A stretch of 64,000 bases of DNA from Motacilla alba alba (lineage: Eukaryota > Chordata > Aves > Passeriformes > Motacillidae), in NCBI RefSeq assembly GCF_015832195.1, contig NC_052018.1, forward strand, positions 38,011,052-38,075,051, read 5' to 3'. The notes beneath the pieces were generated by a model, which made no database searches, was not told the origin of the DNA, and saw only the letters and a program-made list of their open reading frames with translations. The position numbers and the translations under genes were made by a program. Positions 24,241-38,722 of this stretch are shown piece by piece (positions within the stretch are counted from its first letter, which is position 1; every line of letters begins with the position of its first letter).

Positions 24241-27200
24241 AAATAATGTCATCACCAAAATCTTAGTTTTGTTTAAAGTCGAAAATGTACTACAATACCA
24301 TCTTCAAAATCCCTTACAGTATTAAAAACAATCAGACCCATTTACAATTCCAGAGAGCAAAAGATCTTTTGCATCTCACAGTAGCATCTAGCCTGATCTT
24401 ATCAAAGTCTTTTTTCAAAAGTTAAATAAATTGGAGATTCACTTTCTTTTTCTGCCACTCATTTATTAATCCAATTTATTCATCCCCTGAATTATAATAA
24501 CTAAAAATTTGTTCCTTATAATGTTCTGACCTTCGCTTGGTTGTTCTTTGTTACCTAAATAAGAAAAAAAAAACATATGAAAGAAATACTGTGATTTCAT
24601 TTCCCTCCCCTCTCCCCCACCCCTGCCTTACCTTTGTGCATTCGAAAGTTTCTGAACTTCATGTTAGCACCCCATGTTAGCATCAACCATCACAACCTCA
24701 GGTGCCATTGCCATCATCCAGCTCCTTCTGCTGAGACATACACCACTACCCAGATGTTGCAGGACCCAAAGTCTCCAGGGACCACAGCTGCAACCTCACA
24801 CTGGTCTGTGATATGGATCAGTCATAATGGGAGGAGTTGTCTCCTGCTTTCTTTACCCTTTTCCATATTCTCGGAATACTTAGTTTGAGGAAGGACATTC
24901 AGAGGAAAGGCGAAGGAAGTTGTAATTTTTCCTATTCCGGTGAGTGATTCGCCTTCCATTTCCTAGATCTTGCTAACCTCAGTCTTACACTTCCTTATCA
25001 GTTCTGACCTCTTCCTTCATTTGCCCATTTTTAAAAGCTCCAGACTGAAGGCTGAGGCAGAATTCACATAAAGCAACTTTTACCGCTCATCTTAACTTTT
25101 TCGCCATAAGCTTTTCTCTGAATATTTAAAGACAGTTCAATGCCAGAATTAGAACTATGAAATAGTAACAACTGTCCTAGAATCTTCCTGTCTCCCCAAC
25201 CAGGCAGTGGGAACTTCTCCAAAACTTCTGAAAGTATCACTGCAGAGCCCATTGCTTTATTGACAGGAAAATTTAGCTAGTAAGATTGGCACAGAGCTTG
25301 CAGAAGACACTGCAATTGAAATTAATTTGCTTTTGAGGACCCTGATTGAGAAGGTCCTGTGATTTTGTACCTGTTTCCTCCATTGAAGCATAGTTTTCCT
25401 TTGTGGCTGAAGAATTCTTCCATAATAATCCAATCTGATAAAGAACTCCTACGTAAAAATTAATGTCACATTTAAGTAGTCTGACGTGCTGGGTTGCACT
25501 TGCTGTTCAAGTGGGACATGGCCTATGCAACTTCTACTGCAAATCACAGTGTTTTGGTGACAGCCAGAGCTCTCTCTTTTGCTGTCTTCCTAAATCCTCT
25601 TCTAAAGTCAATGACCAGCTCCTGAAATGCTCCTTGATTCTTTAATCTAACCTAGAGAGCAGCTTGGGTCTTAAATCTGTCTGAAATCCACTCTAAACTG
25701 CTCACTGTTTTTCCTAGAGCATTAGACTTAAAAAAATGAAATGAGGCAGAAGTATTCCAGGTTGAAGGAGGTGAAGAGACTCAAGGAAAGCAAGAAGAGG
25801 ATAGCTTTTATTTCTACATTCTTCAGCATCCAGTGTCCTGGGAGCTGTGCTGCTCACTGGAGAAAATACTACTCCAGGTGTTTCTGCAATAAAAGAGGGA
25901 TCATGACTTCATCTTCTGGTTCACTAAAACCTTTTTTGAGTGTCCAGAAAGGTGGAAAACATTTTTACACCAGCAGTTCTGGATTCAGCTGCCTTTATAT
26001 CTCTCCATAAATCTGTGATGGATGTTTTGCTTTCCAGTACTTCTGGCCTACGTAGCAATGCCACTCTCATTAATAAAGTAAAAAGATACCAACCCACTGG
26101 TGAAACATAGCAGCAGCATTGCTACTTACCAGAAAGAACAGCAGGAGAACTCTGCATCAAGTGGTTGTGCAGACTTGCACAGACCCTGATGAAAAGTTTA
26201 ATTTCAGGTATCTACTGCCCCAGAAATTTGTGATGAGGTGGCACCTCTTACCTTCCTGAAAAAAGCCCTCTGACATTGCTGGTGCATAGATCTCTTTTGA
26301 GGCCATTGCCTTATTAGCTGCTCCTACCAAAGGGTGAATACCAGTTTAGCAAGGTTTAAAACAGCTTTCTGGCTAATCTCCATTACAGAAATATGTCTGG
26401 AAAGACATTCATGCTCCGTTTGGTCCTTTGCCTACTGAAGAACAGTCAGAAGGAAAAATAAGGATTCCACATGGTCTGGAATGTCTGAGCTGACAGCTCA
26501 TGAAGGACATAAATGGTTAATGGAGAATCCCCATGGGCTGATGTGCATGGATTGACTCATTGTGTTTAATTACCCTGATGGAGTTCACCCTAAACACTGC
26601 AGTTGAGAATTCCTTGCACCTTCCACTTTCCCTTAAGGATTCCACACCCTGGCTAGAAGATGGTTTTTACTGCACTCATTCTCAAACAAACTGCTGGTAA
26701 TCTGCCTTGCATGCCATAGACCAATGTCTGGAATGAAAATGTGGAGGGAGCATTATCATAATATGCAAAAGCTCATCAAAATATCTCACTCATCTATGGT
26801 GGAGAAAAGAGCTGATTTGAAGGAACTTTTCTGTCCCTTCAATAATGAATCTGTTTTGTTTGTGATAATAATTTCTGTTTTCACTCTTTGCTTTCTTTAT
26901 TCTAGTCTTCTACACATATCTGCTACACATAAACTGGAAATAAATATCTGAAAAAATACCTTCAGCATAATTAAAATATACAGGCCTTAATAATTCCCAT
27001 CCAATCTCAGACCAACAGCTTAATTGGTTATAGTAGCTGTTCATGAAAGATTTCAAGACAGGATAAAATTTTTATTCTGCTATAAGAAAATGATGAAAAA
27101 TAACCATTCCCAGGTTTAATTATAAATCATAGTTTATGGAAATAATAAAGCCAAAATTATTCTTGATTATACCTACACTAATTGTAAATAAACAGTGAAA

Positions 27201-27849
27201 TAAGCTTCTATAAAGTTATGGAGTTATTTTATTGTTGGGTTTTTTTCCCCCCACAGGTGGTTTTAACAATATTTTGGCATCATAGCTAAGTAATAAATCA
27301 TGGGGTTTCCATGGCAGCCAAGTAAGCTGAGTATCACATCAGCTGCCTCTGAACTTCAGACAGATTTAAAATTTTATTTAACCATACTTTTAAAGCTACT
27401 GCCTGTCTGATCCATATTCTCTCCCTAGTTTAAGAACATATTGTAGCCAGCGATAGAGATTATCAAGAAATAATGAAATCATGTCATAGTCTTGGAGATT
27501 ATCAAGAAATGAAGACATTTTTTTATACTCTATTTTGTTCTGTAATGGCTTGTTTTTGTTGGGGATTTTTTTGTTTGGTTGGGGTTTTTGGTTTGGTTGG
27601 TTGGTTTTTGTTGGTGGTGGTTTTGTTTGTTTGTTTGGTTGGTTTGTTTTTCATTTTAGATTTTTCAGCTAGAACCTATCTGAGCTGGTGCTCTACCAGG
27701 CTATTGAATATGTTTGCAAATACCCTGAAGAAATGGAGAAGTTAGTAAGCTTACAAGGTCCATTGGTGGCAGTAAGTTTTTCAAGGTGGTATTGCATACA
27801 AAATTGCTAAAAGGTTTTAAAAACTGAGCACCTAGGAAGTAAAAAGTCT
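24241..27849. other. No gene recognised
   Basis: From about 24.6 to 26.7 kb the GC content is moderately higher than in the surroundings, but no known gene or repeat could be identified. Open frames of 60-90 codons (for example 24634-24888 and 25741-26010, +) have no recognisable domain. A T/G-rich simple tract lies at 27550-27654. Confidence 0.45.
27550..27654. repeat. TTTG/TTGG-rich low-complexity tract
   Basis: Irregular repeats of GTTT, GGTT and GGTTT over about 105 bases. The 90-codon open frame across it (27473-27745, +) is an artefact of this composition (G, F, V, L, W runs). Confidence 0.85.
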
Positions 27850-28400
27850 AACTGGGTGGTGATGAGTGTCAAGTGATGCACTTGGCAAGAAGTCAGGAAG
27901 TCAGAGAACAAACAATAATTATTTCACATGCAAAATGCTGGGCAGATGATTAACATTTGCCACGAGACCTCAAGGACTGTTCAGTGAAAACACCAGCTTA
28001 GCACTCAAAGGTGGTCAAAAAGGCAAATCAAAGGTTACAGATTGTAAGGAAAGAGAGCTTGAAACATCACAGGACCATTCTACCATAAAAATCCATGGTA
28101 CATCTATATTATGAGTACTATATATGCTGTGATGACTTAATGCCAAAATAAATACCAGGAAATGATTCAGGCACGCAATATCAAAAGTGTTGAACTTCCA
28201 TAAGAGGAATAATTGATTAAATTAGAAGTTCTCATTCTTCAGAAGAGACAGATAAGAGATATTGTAAAAAAGATTCACAAATGCATGGGGCATGGAGATG
28301 CTGAGAGATCTCCTTTTTTCATGTATTGTGTTTTCTGCATCAGAACAACAAGGGAACAGCAACTAAAGATCTAGGACACACATTCAAAACAACCCCCAAA
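27850..28400 (+). mobile_element. Ancient CR1 LINE fragment
   Basis: Matches CR1 of the older amniote type. Segments include CAAGTGATGCACTTGGCAAG, GCAAAATGCTGGGCAGATG, AACATTTGCCACGAGACCTC, GTGGTCAAAAAGGCAAATCA, ATAAAAATCCATGGTACATC and TTCTTCAGAAGAGACAGATAAG. Divergence is clearly higher than in the other copies, which implies an old insertion. The ends are uncertain by several tens of bases. Confidence 0.75.
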
Positions 28401-31400
28401 AAGCTATCCTCTGCTGCTGCAACAATGCTATTGAACTCTTGAATAGGATTCTGTGGTCTTCATTGGATTCAGAGAGATCTTCATTTTAAAGCAACACACT
28501 AAGGGTTGCTAAAAGCATAAATGAAGATTTGGCCCAACTTTTATTGTTGGCATGTAATTTATTTCTATCCTAAGTAACTGGAAATGGTCTGTTACTGTGG
28601 GATTCAATTTGATAAACCAGATATTAAGAAAATATTTCTGATTGCAGTTTAAGAAATTATGGCAATGTGATAATATTTCTAAACTCTTTTTATCCCTTTT
28701 ATAAATTATTTCAATTTAAAATTAAATTTAAGAAATACTTTAGTTTAATGGACACACATTTATATGCTATCAGGCATTTACACTAGCAAAGGAAAAGCTA
28801 AAGAACTGCAGCTGGCACTGGAAGGGAGGGTTGTGGGGTTTATGGCACTGTTTTGTTCCCACAAGAACAGAATGTGGCCACAGCCAGAGATGAGCATTTG
28901 GGAAATGTCTGTTTTCTGCTAAAAGAAGTTTAATTGTATTAAACATTTAGGTTACATCTACAGGGAACACATGAAAGCAAAAATGGTGTCAACAAAACAC
29001 CTTTTTACAAATCAAAACATTCATAATAAAACCTTTTTGAAAAATCAGAATTTTGTTGTAATTAATTTTAAAATAATAAGTAATACTTATTGTAACTCTT
29101 ACTATTTTATCATGTTAATAATTTTTGGTATCTGGAAAATTTCCACCTGATTGATTAAAATCTGGAAGATTTTTAACCCCAGAAAATGTTTTAACTGCTT
29201 GTCTGTATTTACACAGATGACAGTATTTTAAAATATTCTTAACGTAGTGATATTTTATCTCTAATTTTCACCAAGAGACTGTTTTGGATCATTTTAGTAT
29301 TAATTTTTCAGAAAATAAAATAAATTTGTCAAGACTAGAAAATTAAAACAGCTCATTTAGAGTCTATGCAATGTCTATGACATTTCTTGATTACTAGTTA
29401 TTGGGGTATGTTAAATGGAGAATTTGTGAAGCTGATGACATTTTTTTGCTGACGGCTGCCTTCTGCAGTGCAGCACATTGATTCTTCCATCTCCAGCTTA
29501 GCCTTGCCACTTCAGCCTGACCCCACATCCTGCTCCCTTTCTTGTGTGGAGGAGCAGCACACGTGCTGAAATGGGATCCTTTCACACCAAAGATATGGAG
29601 GGGGATTTGCCTCTTAATGCTCATCATAGTTACTAAAATCATCCATAAGGCTGTGCTCTCTATGTTAATCTTGCAAAGGCATTCATAGGACACCTGTTCT
29701 GGATTAGACTGCTAGATCGATTTTGCAACACAGTAGTTGCAAAAAAAAAATGCTTAAAGACCATATATAGACATTTACAAAGGTTACACACAGACTATGT
29801 TTGGCAAAATATCATTCCAAGAACTCTCTCCAAGGGATATCTGTTCACTGAGACCTATGAGTTAACTGAAGTCTTTTTCCCTGGTCACTTGCAGATTTAT
29901 CAAAGGAGCAGTTAATTTGATTAAATGCTGTACAAAATGTTCGGAAATGTTTTTAGTTTATAAAAATGGCCTCATTTTCTTTGTGTTTTCCCCATGGCAG
30001 AGAGGAGCTAAGTCAGTATTGAGATTTTCTGTCCTTCTGTCTAGCTGTTGTTCTCTCTTTGTGTGTGCATAACAGGCCTACTGCGACTTCCAGGTGAAAT
30101 GTAAATCAAATCAGCATATCCCAACATAGTATTATTTAACGACTGCATCATTGCAAAGTGACACAATGGTTAGTGATTCCAAATTTGCCTGTGGCCATTA
30201 CCAGTTTTGTCAGCTTTCATGATCGTTATATTTTATGAAATCTCTTTCACAGTCATAAATGTTCAAAAGTTTAAAGACATATTATAGCTGGACAATCTCA
30301 CATACATTGAAGAATTCTGCCAGTTCTAAGAGAGCAAAAACATTTTGATTGAGATATGATCTAGCTTTTCAATTTACACTAAGTAAAACAATATAAAAAT
30401 GTTTCATTTTAATTTGTTCCATATGTCAATGATGAACAAAATGTAATAAGTTTTCCCATATGAGTTTATAAAAACATCCAGAGGCTCAGATGCTTCATAA
30501 TATCCAGATTTCAGATAATATATAGTAGGTTAGCAGGATTGATTCAAGTATGTATGAGAGAAATTTACAATAGTCTTAAATAACATTTAACTTAACAAAA
30601 ACATTCATTGAGAAATCGTAACATTTCACAATACATTCAGGCTAAGCTTTTATTTATTTATATTTATTTATAGCATAAGGTATAATAACATTATTCCAGA
30701 AATGTACATTTCAAACAAAGGTGTATGAATAATAAGAGAGTGTACCATTTAAACACCTTTGTTAAAGACTCAAGTATCTTATTTGCACATCTTGTAATTT
30801 TTCTGGATTTTTGATAACAGAGTCTTAATTATGAAAGTTCAAGTTGCAGTAGATAATTGATTATCATATACTGCTGAAATAGTTTCATGGATGAAATAAC
30901 CTGTAGAGCAGATAGTTTATAACAGCAAAAACACTAATAATTTTAATGGATAATCAGGCTCTTTTATTATTTTTTGTTCTATTTAAAATCAAGGGCAACA
31001 GCGTAGGTAGGGGTTCAAGCAAGTATTGACCAAAAACTGTTTCCAGCTACTTTATTAATTCTGGAATTGGTCCACATTCACACTAATTTGATCCCTTCTC
31101 TAGTATTCAAGACTGAGCCAGTATACATTATTTTTGAGCCTTTTCTATGCAAAATAAAGGAGTCAAAAGGGAAAGCCAAAATGAAACCCAGGGAGTTTCT
31201 GGTGCTTTCCTGTTGTTGTAATAAAATTGTTTTGATTTTGTTGCTTGTTTAAATGCTACTATTACTATTGTCTGAATTAGAAAAAAAAAATTATTCTTGC
31301 TTTACAGAGTATAGTTTTTGGAAAGAAGTGTCATTTCTAGGAAAAAAAATTAAAGGGGGAAGAAATTTTTCCAGAGTCATTCATACCTTTAATTAATCTG

Positions 31401-34400
31401 ATTTTGTTACTATAATGTTGATGTGTAACAGGAAAACAACCAATTAGAAACAAAATAATCCAAAGCATGAAATAATTGAATAGTGCAAATCTTTGGTATT
31501 AGAAGTGTTGCTGTAAAGTGCCCATTATTTGATGTGCTTCTCTGGGTGAAATACAGTGGGTTACATTTCTAAATGACAGTCTGCCTACCTAATCTTGTTT
31601 CAGACTTTTTCCTCCTCAACAACAAATTTTATGCAACCAAATTATAGCTTTGGTGCCATCTCAATAATTTAAATGAGTTATAGTAGTGCAGGAGAGCATG
31701 TAGCTATGTAATTAGAAATTAAGAGCTCTTCTGACAATATACAAACATGATGATGTTCCCTTTTCATACGTATCTTGATCTTGTGAGGGACAAATGAGGG
31801 AGGGAAAAAAATCTATTTAAATTAATAGACATCATTTTAAGCAAACAGCTATGCACAAGCAGATCTGTCAAATATAAATATATACTTTATCCTTTATCAA
31901 TTTGTAGAGCAGATTTATACCTAGGCATAACTCTCAGCATGGACTATGCTATGCCACAGAAATGGCACATCAGCATCAGCATCTTATCTTTACTAGAACT
32001 TCCTGCGTAGTTATATTGAAATTAGCAGAGGAGAAAAGGATGCAAGAAGATAGAAAGAGCAAATGGGACAGAAATTCAACTCCACTCTCACATGCCATTG
32101 TCCAGATTGATTAAGGGATGTTATCTTTTATTGACATATTACTTTAGTGGAGCTTTTTCCCTGATAGCAGAAAAGAAACAGAGGCGAAATTTATCCTTCA
32201 CTATTTTGGATAGTGAAATTCAGGTTATAACACTCAGTTTACACTACTCCCGAGACCCAGTGACATTATGATTATATTTTCTTATTTCACAGTTTGTCAT
32301 ACCACTTATACATTGCTAGATAGTCCCCTGGTTTTTCTCTGTAGAAACGTTAGAGGGAAGACATGATCAAGTAAGCAGTGAAATCAAAGCAAAGATTAAA
32401 TATGTTGTAAAGAAGATGGCTGCTATTTCTGTAAGGTCAGACACAGAAGTTACAATGAAGAGGGAAAAATGTTGACATTACAAAATATCCAAAGCTGTAA
32501 AAAATTTAATATACTTGCAGATTATTAAAGGTATAATGATTTAAAATATATTTTCCTCACCTTTTATTTAATGAGTATGTTTTGTTTCTATAGGTTTTTT
32601 CCCAGTTTGAAAGAGATCTCAGCTGTTTTCCTTTCCATTTAATAGCACACTTCAAACTTTATTTAATTGAACCAACATGGATGTGTTGCCACTGCTTGTT
32701 TTCACTACCAGACTTTTATTCCTGTAGGTAAAAAAATCCACAAAAAACACAAATCAAAAACTCACAACCAAATAGAAAAGTTCAATAAGTAGTCATATAA
32801 TCTATAGTGAGGCTAGTTCTTATTACTTTTATTGTTTCTTTGAAAATATATTTAGGACTTTGTCACAAAGTTTAGTAATTCTCAGTGACTACAAGGCATT
32901 CAGTGTTGTCCTTTAGAAAGTAAATAAGAGTACATTTAAAAGTTAGATTTTGGCATTTATTAATGTTTGTTTTCTTTGGTATCTAGAATTCACATTTTTA
33001 TTGAATAATGAGATGCTTTGTACAGTTTTCTTTATTTTTTTTTCAGAATTCATATTTATTAATAATATGTTTAGATGCACATGGATTTTGTTAGTCTGAG
33101 GAAAAAAAAGATTCCAAGTTTAGGCACATTTTTCCTGTAACAGCAGATGGAGATCATGAAGAAAATGCATCTCTTGAAGTATGAAACAGAAGACAAATAA
33201 GTAACAACAGCAACTGTATTGAGTGCAGCAATGTTTTCCATGAATGCACTTTGCTCATCTGTCTCTGCTTTGACCATAGAAGATTCATTCTTTATAATTA
33301 ACAAAACCAGTGATTTTCTAGATGAATATGGGTCTTCCTCCATTAAGGTATCTTTTGATACATTGTAATTCATCTCCTGTAATCCAGCTTTTATTTTTTT
33401 TTTTCAAATAATCACAAAATTATCAGATTTCATGCAAGAAACTGATAGTTCACATAAAGTTATTACAAATATTTCTATCTGGGTAAAAATTTATTAGCAA
33501 ATGCAGTTGTTAATAGCTAATTAAATTTTTCTAATAGGACTAGCTACCATCATGGGGATTATGTATGAAAACTCTTCCATCAGCAAAATTAAAGTATAAA
33601 GCACTTAATAGTTTGGTTTGAGGGTTTTTTTTCACTTTAGTGTTTCACTGGTTAATTTTTCTTAGTTTTTAAAATGCAGACACTGGCACCATTTTTAAGA
33701 ACCACATGTTAACTATTTCTACATTGTAAATTATGCAGAAGAGTGTCAGCCTAGATAGTTTTAGCTGAAGTTATGAAAATTCAAATTTTCAGCACACCAG
33801 ACATTTACCTAACAAGCTTGTAAAAGAATTATAACAGTGAAAGATTTTTAGGATAACTCTTGTAAAGAACTCATGAAATGCTCTGAGAAGGAAGTCAGAA
33901 AAAATGTTCCAGTCCATCATGAGGTCTGTTTGATTTTTGTTTCATTGTTGTCTGCTTGTTTTTAAAAAACTCTATCCAAGATGTTTCCTTTAGCTGTTTT
34001 AAATATCCACATGTCACTGCAAAAAAAATGAGAAACTGTAAGGCCTGACTTCTGCTCTGATTCCTAGTGAAGCCTTTATCTGTCTTGCATAGAAAATTCA
34101 ATTATACAAGCCAGGTGATTTGTAAGAGGCGCATTTTTCAATAGAAAGGTGTGATCCTTCTCCTGAAATACTTTAATGTAATTTTTTTTTTTTTTTGGTG
34201 CTTTGTTCTTGAAGCCAAGCAGATGATTTCTGTTTAGGGTACAGAAAAGAAGTGTCAGTGATGTTCTTTAAAGTAAATGATAAGGTATTGGTGTCTAAGC
34301 TTTGATGACTTCATTTCTTAATGGAAACAAAAAAAAAAAACAAAACAAACAGCTGGATTGATATGTTGCATTTAAATCCAGAAATGAGTTTTATGTATCA

Positions 34401-37328
34401 GGCTTTTCTCAGTTGTCCAGAGTTTGTCAACTTTTTAAATGTTAAATGTAAGTAAGCTCTAATATCATTTTTCAATACTTCATTGCTGGGGAAACATCCA
34501 CACATTTTACAGTTTCTTGACCTTTCTACTTTTTAGTTCCACGAGCATTTCTGACAGGGTGCTTATTTGCTGAAGTAATTGCAGAAAATAAACACAAATA
34601 TCCTGCATATGAATTAATTTCTTCTTCTGTCATATCCTACATGTTCATTATAAACACATTTGATATTTAGTACATTTCTAAAAATACCAGGTGTTAGAAC
34701 TACCTATTTCAAAATGTAAGAATTGAGATTTGGGAAATAGATTTTCAAATTTAAGGATGAAAACTTATCTAAAAATAAAAGCAGACAGCAGCCTTGAAGT
34801 TCAAGAGAAGCAGAGATTAAAAATCATAAAAGGAATATTTCAAAAGTTTCATAATTTTAGGGGTCTGGCACATAATTGAATTTGATTCTTTGTAATGCAA
34901 AGAACAGATGTTAGGAAAGCTTTTTCTTCCTCACTTCCTCTGTCAGTAATTTTTCCTCCTTTGTACAATTATCTCACATATTTATTTCCTGTATAAAGCA
35001 GATCTACACCACAGAGCAACTCACCACCCACAGCTAAGGAGAAGTATAATGTCACATGAAAATAAAGAAATGTATCCTGTATCAGCTGCTTTCCTTTGAA
35101 TGAAAGAAGAAATATGTTTCCAACCTTTCAGCTTGACAAGTTATGTATAAACCACAGAACACATCCTTATTTATTTATTTTTAATTTGTCAGCCACCAAG
35201 ATGACTAAATTTATACACACAAATTATATAATGAAAAGCAGAAAAAAAAAGTTGATCGAAAAGATGGATGCAATTACTTCAGTGCTCTTTGTAATTGTCT
35301 CCAGACAGAATATCTTCATTTCATGCCACTTAGACAAAATATAATGCTTTAGATGTGGAGATATGCTTATTATTTGCCTTCTCCAGAACAGTTGACAAAA
35401 CTGCATGTATACGTTGGGTTCTTGTGGATCAAGTTTGCCGCCACATTTACATAAATGATAAGCTTATGTTCCTAAATTATTCTAAATCTGTGAAGTAATA
35501 AATGCACTGAATATAAGACTAGCCATACGGTGTCAGTTCAATGGTCAGTCTTGTTCAATACTTTATAAACAAATATGACAAGGGATGCATGATAAGGTGG
35601 AAAGCATAACAGAAAAGGTGTGTAGAACTATCCTTTGTCCAGGAAAACTTTGTCTGGTGATTTTAACCAGATTACTTCTCTAGGCAGTATTCACAGCTTG
35701 TAAGTATTAAAGATTTTTTTTTGCAGAAGATTCAGGCTTTTCTGTGCTTCTATCTTAAAATGAAGAGAATCACTCTTCTTGGAGGCCCACTCATCTCTGT
35801 TGATTCCACAGAAATGTTTGGGTGATGAACTTAAGCATAACTAACTAACTTTCCGTCACCTCTGCATGGCTGGGTGAGCTACGTTATTGAAACACTAACC
35901 TGCATTTAGAAGTGATCTGATATGGTCCTATTATAATTGTTTTATTTTCCTTCAAAAGATATCAAAAATAGAGGTGAAAGCTACAAAATATTTTAATAAA
36001 TTCTTAATTACAATCAAAGATACTTAACAATTACCTACCGAAACGTTATTGTGAATATACTTGGTCTTTTATCATAAATGTTGTGCAAGTTATATTGACA
36101 AACAAACAGAAAAAGAGGCAATCCATTTTGTAAAATCTACCTGGCATAGTGATGCTGTGGCACGAGAAACAGGAGAAACTCAAGCACATAGAGCTGGACC
36201 ATGCAACATTACCAGGTAAAGTTAAACAATGATATATTTACATACCCATGGATCTGAGCCTGAAACTTTAAGTCAAAAAGTTGGCTGAGCCAGACACTGG
36301 GCTCCTGCCCAGGTAGGCATGATTTTTCTTCCCGCATTCCTTCTGTGCTCTGCTATAGACCTGGGGGAAACTTTCTCAGCTTCTCTACACTTGTAGGTCA
36401 AATATGATTACATGATACCTTTTTGAAGGCTTGGCTGAGATCAGTATTAGGGCTGGTTTTAATGATTTTTATCACCACCTGGAATAATTTGCAAGAAACA
36501 TTGCCTCCCCATTTATTTTAATACCTGGTTTTGAATCGATTTTCAAACTAAATTAGTACTCATGTAAATTAAACAACATTTTTGCTTTAGAATGGAAAAA
36601 AAAAGACTCATTTTCATGTCTTCATTTTGAATTGCTGCAAAAAAAGATATTTTGGCATAAATACACCAAATTCCAGTAATGGAAAGCCATTTTTCAAAAC
36701 TCAACTCTGCAAAAATCAGTCAGATGCAACTACATGTCAGCTATATTTTCCATGTTTATTGAAAAAGTAACTTTAAATTTAATCTTACCTTAATAGCTTG
36801 GTCTTTTCTGTTAAAATGTCCCTTTTTTCCTTTACTTGGTAAAAATATTTATACATCTAGCAAATGTGTATTTGAAGACCAGATTATAAAATATTCACTC
36901 ATGGTCAGTAATTGCTTAAACTACAGATGACATTACTGGAGGTAGTAAGAAAGCTCAGAGTAAAAAACATGACTCAATCAGATTGCAAAGTTTATGACTA
37001 TGAATAAACTACACTCCCCTGGTTTCTGGAAAACTTTACACACAATTTCTTTTTGCATAGTTGTCTGGATTGAATTTTGCCTGCAATTTACAGTACCCAA
37101 ACTTAAGGTTTCCTGATATTTACTAAATCTCCTGTTAAAAATGTATTTTATCAGTTGAACTTTTGAGTGTAAATTTTCTATACATTTCCTTCTGAAAAAA
37201 AATATTGTTTTCTTTGGAAAGATAGAAAATCTTAGGATGATTGCACTCATATAACCAGCATTTGCTGGTTTTCCCAATGCAGGGATAATCTCAAATTTCA
37301 TTACATTTCCTAACTCAGAGCATTTTGT
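28401..37328. other. 9-kb block with no recognisable gene or transposon
   Basis: AT-rich sequence of ordinary complexity, with no CR1 or LTR signature in about 8.9 kb. Only short simple repeats are present: (TTTA)n near 30650-30671, T or A runs near 33395, 34180 and 34330, and ATTT units near 35168. Open frames here (such as 29394-29693 and 33071-33373, both -) look like chance. It is the longest repeat-poor stretch in the window apart from the first 8.9 kb. Confidence 0.5.
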
Positions 37329-37430
37329 AGATCACAGAACCGTGGAGTAATCCAGGCTGGAAGCAAGCTCAAAATCATCTAGTCCAAACCCTTGGTCAAA
37401 GAAAGTCTGATCAGATTAAGTTACTAAAGG
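37329..37430 (-). mobile_element. CR1 3'-end fragment
   Basis: Reads as the reversed 3' end of CR1: GATCACAGAACCGTGGAGTA, CCAGGCTGGAAGCAAGC and CAAAATCATCTAGTCCAAACC. It is about 100 bases long, so it represents a severely 5'-truncated insertion. Confidence 0.8.
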
Positions 37431-38360
37431 CTGTGTTTGTTCAAATCTGTGTTCTGCAAAAAAAGAGCAAGAATTCCTGCATTCTCTACTGCACTTCAGA
37501 TTATTTTAATGACACCTCCTATGAAGAGAAAATAAACTTGGGAGAAGCTACACAGAGCACTAAGGGCAGCTGCTGAAACTTTGTACATTTTAACTCATTC
37601 ATTGTATATTCATGCCAAAACTAGCCAGACACATTAACTTTTCAAAGTTTAACCCTCTAGTAACTCATTTCAGCATCTTCACAGTAATTTAAAGTCTCCA
37701 AAAGATGAACAATAAAGATGAGCTCAAAACAGGAACAAAGGAAATGAGAACAGTGAGGAAACATCTTTCAGTAATGACTGAGGCTGTATTCTTAAACACA
37801 TCTGTTATCAAAGTAGCACAAAAACCTTTGAACTGTAGCCTCATTTCTCCTAAAACAGATCCCATTCCATCAGTGATTAATATCTATGGTCTCTTATACA
37901 GAAAGAAAAAGTTGTGACCGTACTTTCAAGGACAAGAAAACTATGGTGGCCATATATCTTGGTTTCCTTTGCTTAACCGTATTTTTTTCAGGCTTGAAAA
38001 AATGAAATAAGTATTTTTTGGTCCTTTTTTTTTTTTTTTTTTTAATTTCCAGTCAAATGACCACTGTTCATGCATAGTTTGCCTTCATGTGAACATACAG
38101 CTCACTTGACCATGCCCAGTACAGGTCAACAGTTCCAGATGTATTAGACTTAATTATTCAAGTGCTGCATGGCACATGCTCCCACATATCATCTGATGAT
38201 TGTCTGCCCAGAAACACAGAAACACTAGGCATAATACAGAATTCTGATTAAATTTTTGAAAGCAATAATCCTCAAGGTTTTTTGACAGTAGATTTTTTTG
38301 TGGATCTCGGTGCTTTACGTAACAGAACAGTCAATCTGTTCCTCATATATCAAAGAATTT
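37431..38360. other. No gene seen
   Basis: AT-rich sequence between two CR1 fragments, with a run of about 20 T near 38025-38043. No exon or RNA gene was recognised. Confidence 0.5.
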
Positions 38361-38722
38361 GAATTATAGAATATACTGAGCTTGAAGGGTCCCATCACAA
38401 TCATCAAGTCCAGCTCCTGGCCCTATGCAAGACACCCCAAGAATCACACCATGGGCCTTTGAGCCTTGTCCAAATGCTTCTTGAACTCCTTCAGGCTTGG
38501 TGCTGGGACCACTTCCCTGGGGACCTTGTTCCGCTACCCAAGCACCCTCTGGGTGATGAACCTATTCCTGGTATCCAATCTAAACCTATTCTGACACAAC
38601 TTCATGCAATTTCCTTGAGTCCTGTCACTGGTCATGAGAGTGAAGAGGCTGATACCTGCCTCTCTACTTCCCATGGTGAGGATGACGAAGATCGCAATGA
38701 GGTCTCTTCTCAGTCTCAGTAA
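38361..38722 (-). mobile_element. CR1 LINE, 3' end
   Basis: Reversed CR1, from the tail side (GAATTATAGAATATACTGAG) through CATCAAGTCCAGCTCCTGGCC, CTTGGTGCTGGGACCACTTC, CCCTGGGGACCTTGTTCCG and CTTGAGTCCTGTCACTGGTCA to GATCGCAATGAGGTCTCTTC. An 87-codon + strand frame over it is a shadow. It belongs to the same subfamily as the CR1 at 44459-46262. Confidence 0.92.

Noticed and set aside
24907..24955. 8-bp inverted repeat AAGGCGAA/TTCGCCTT
   Set aside because: Too short to distinguish from chance in 64 kb, and no associated signal.
27473..27745. 90-codon + strand frame rich in G, V, F, L and W
   Set aside because: It translates a TTTG/GGTT low-complexity tract.
33071..33373. 100-codon - strand frame
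   Set aside because: No recognisable domain, AT-rich, no splice or promoter context.
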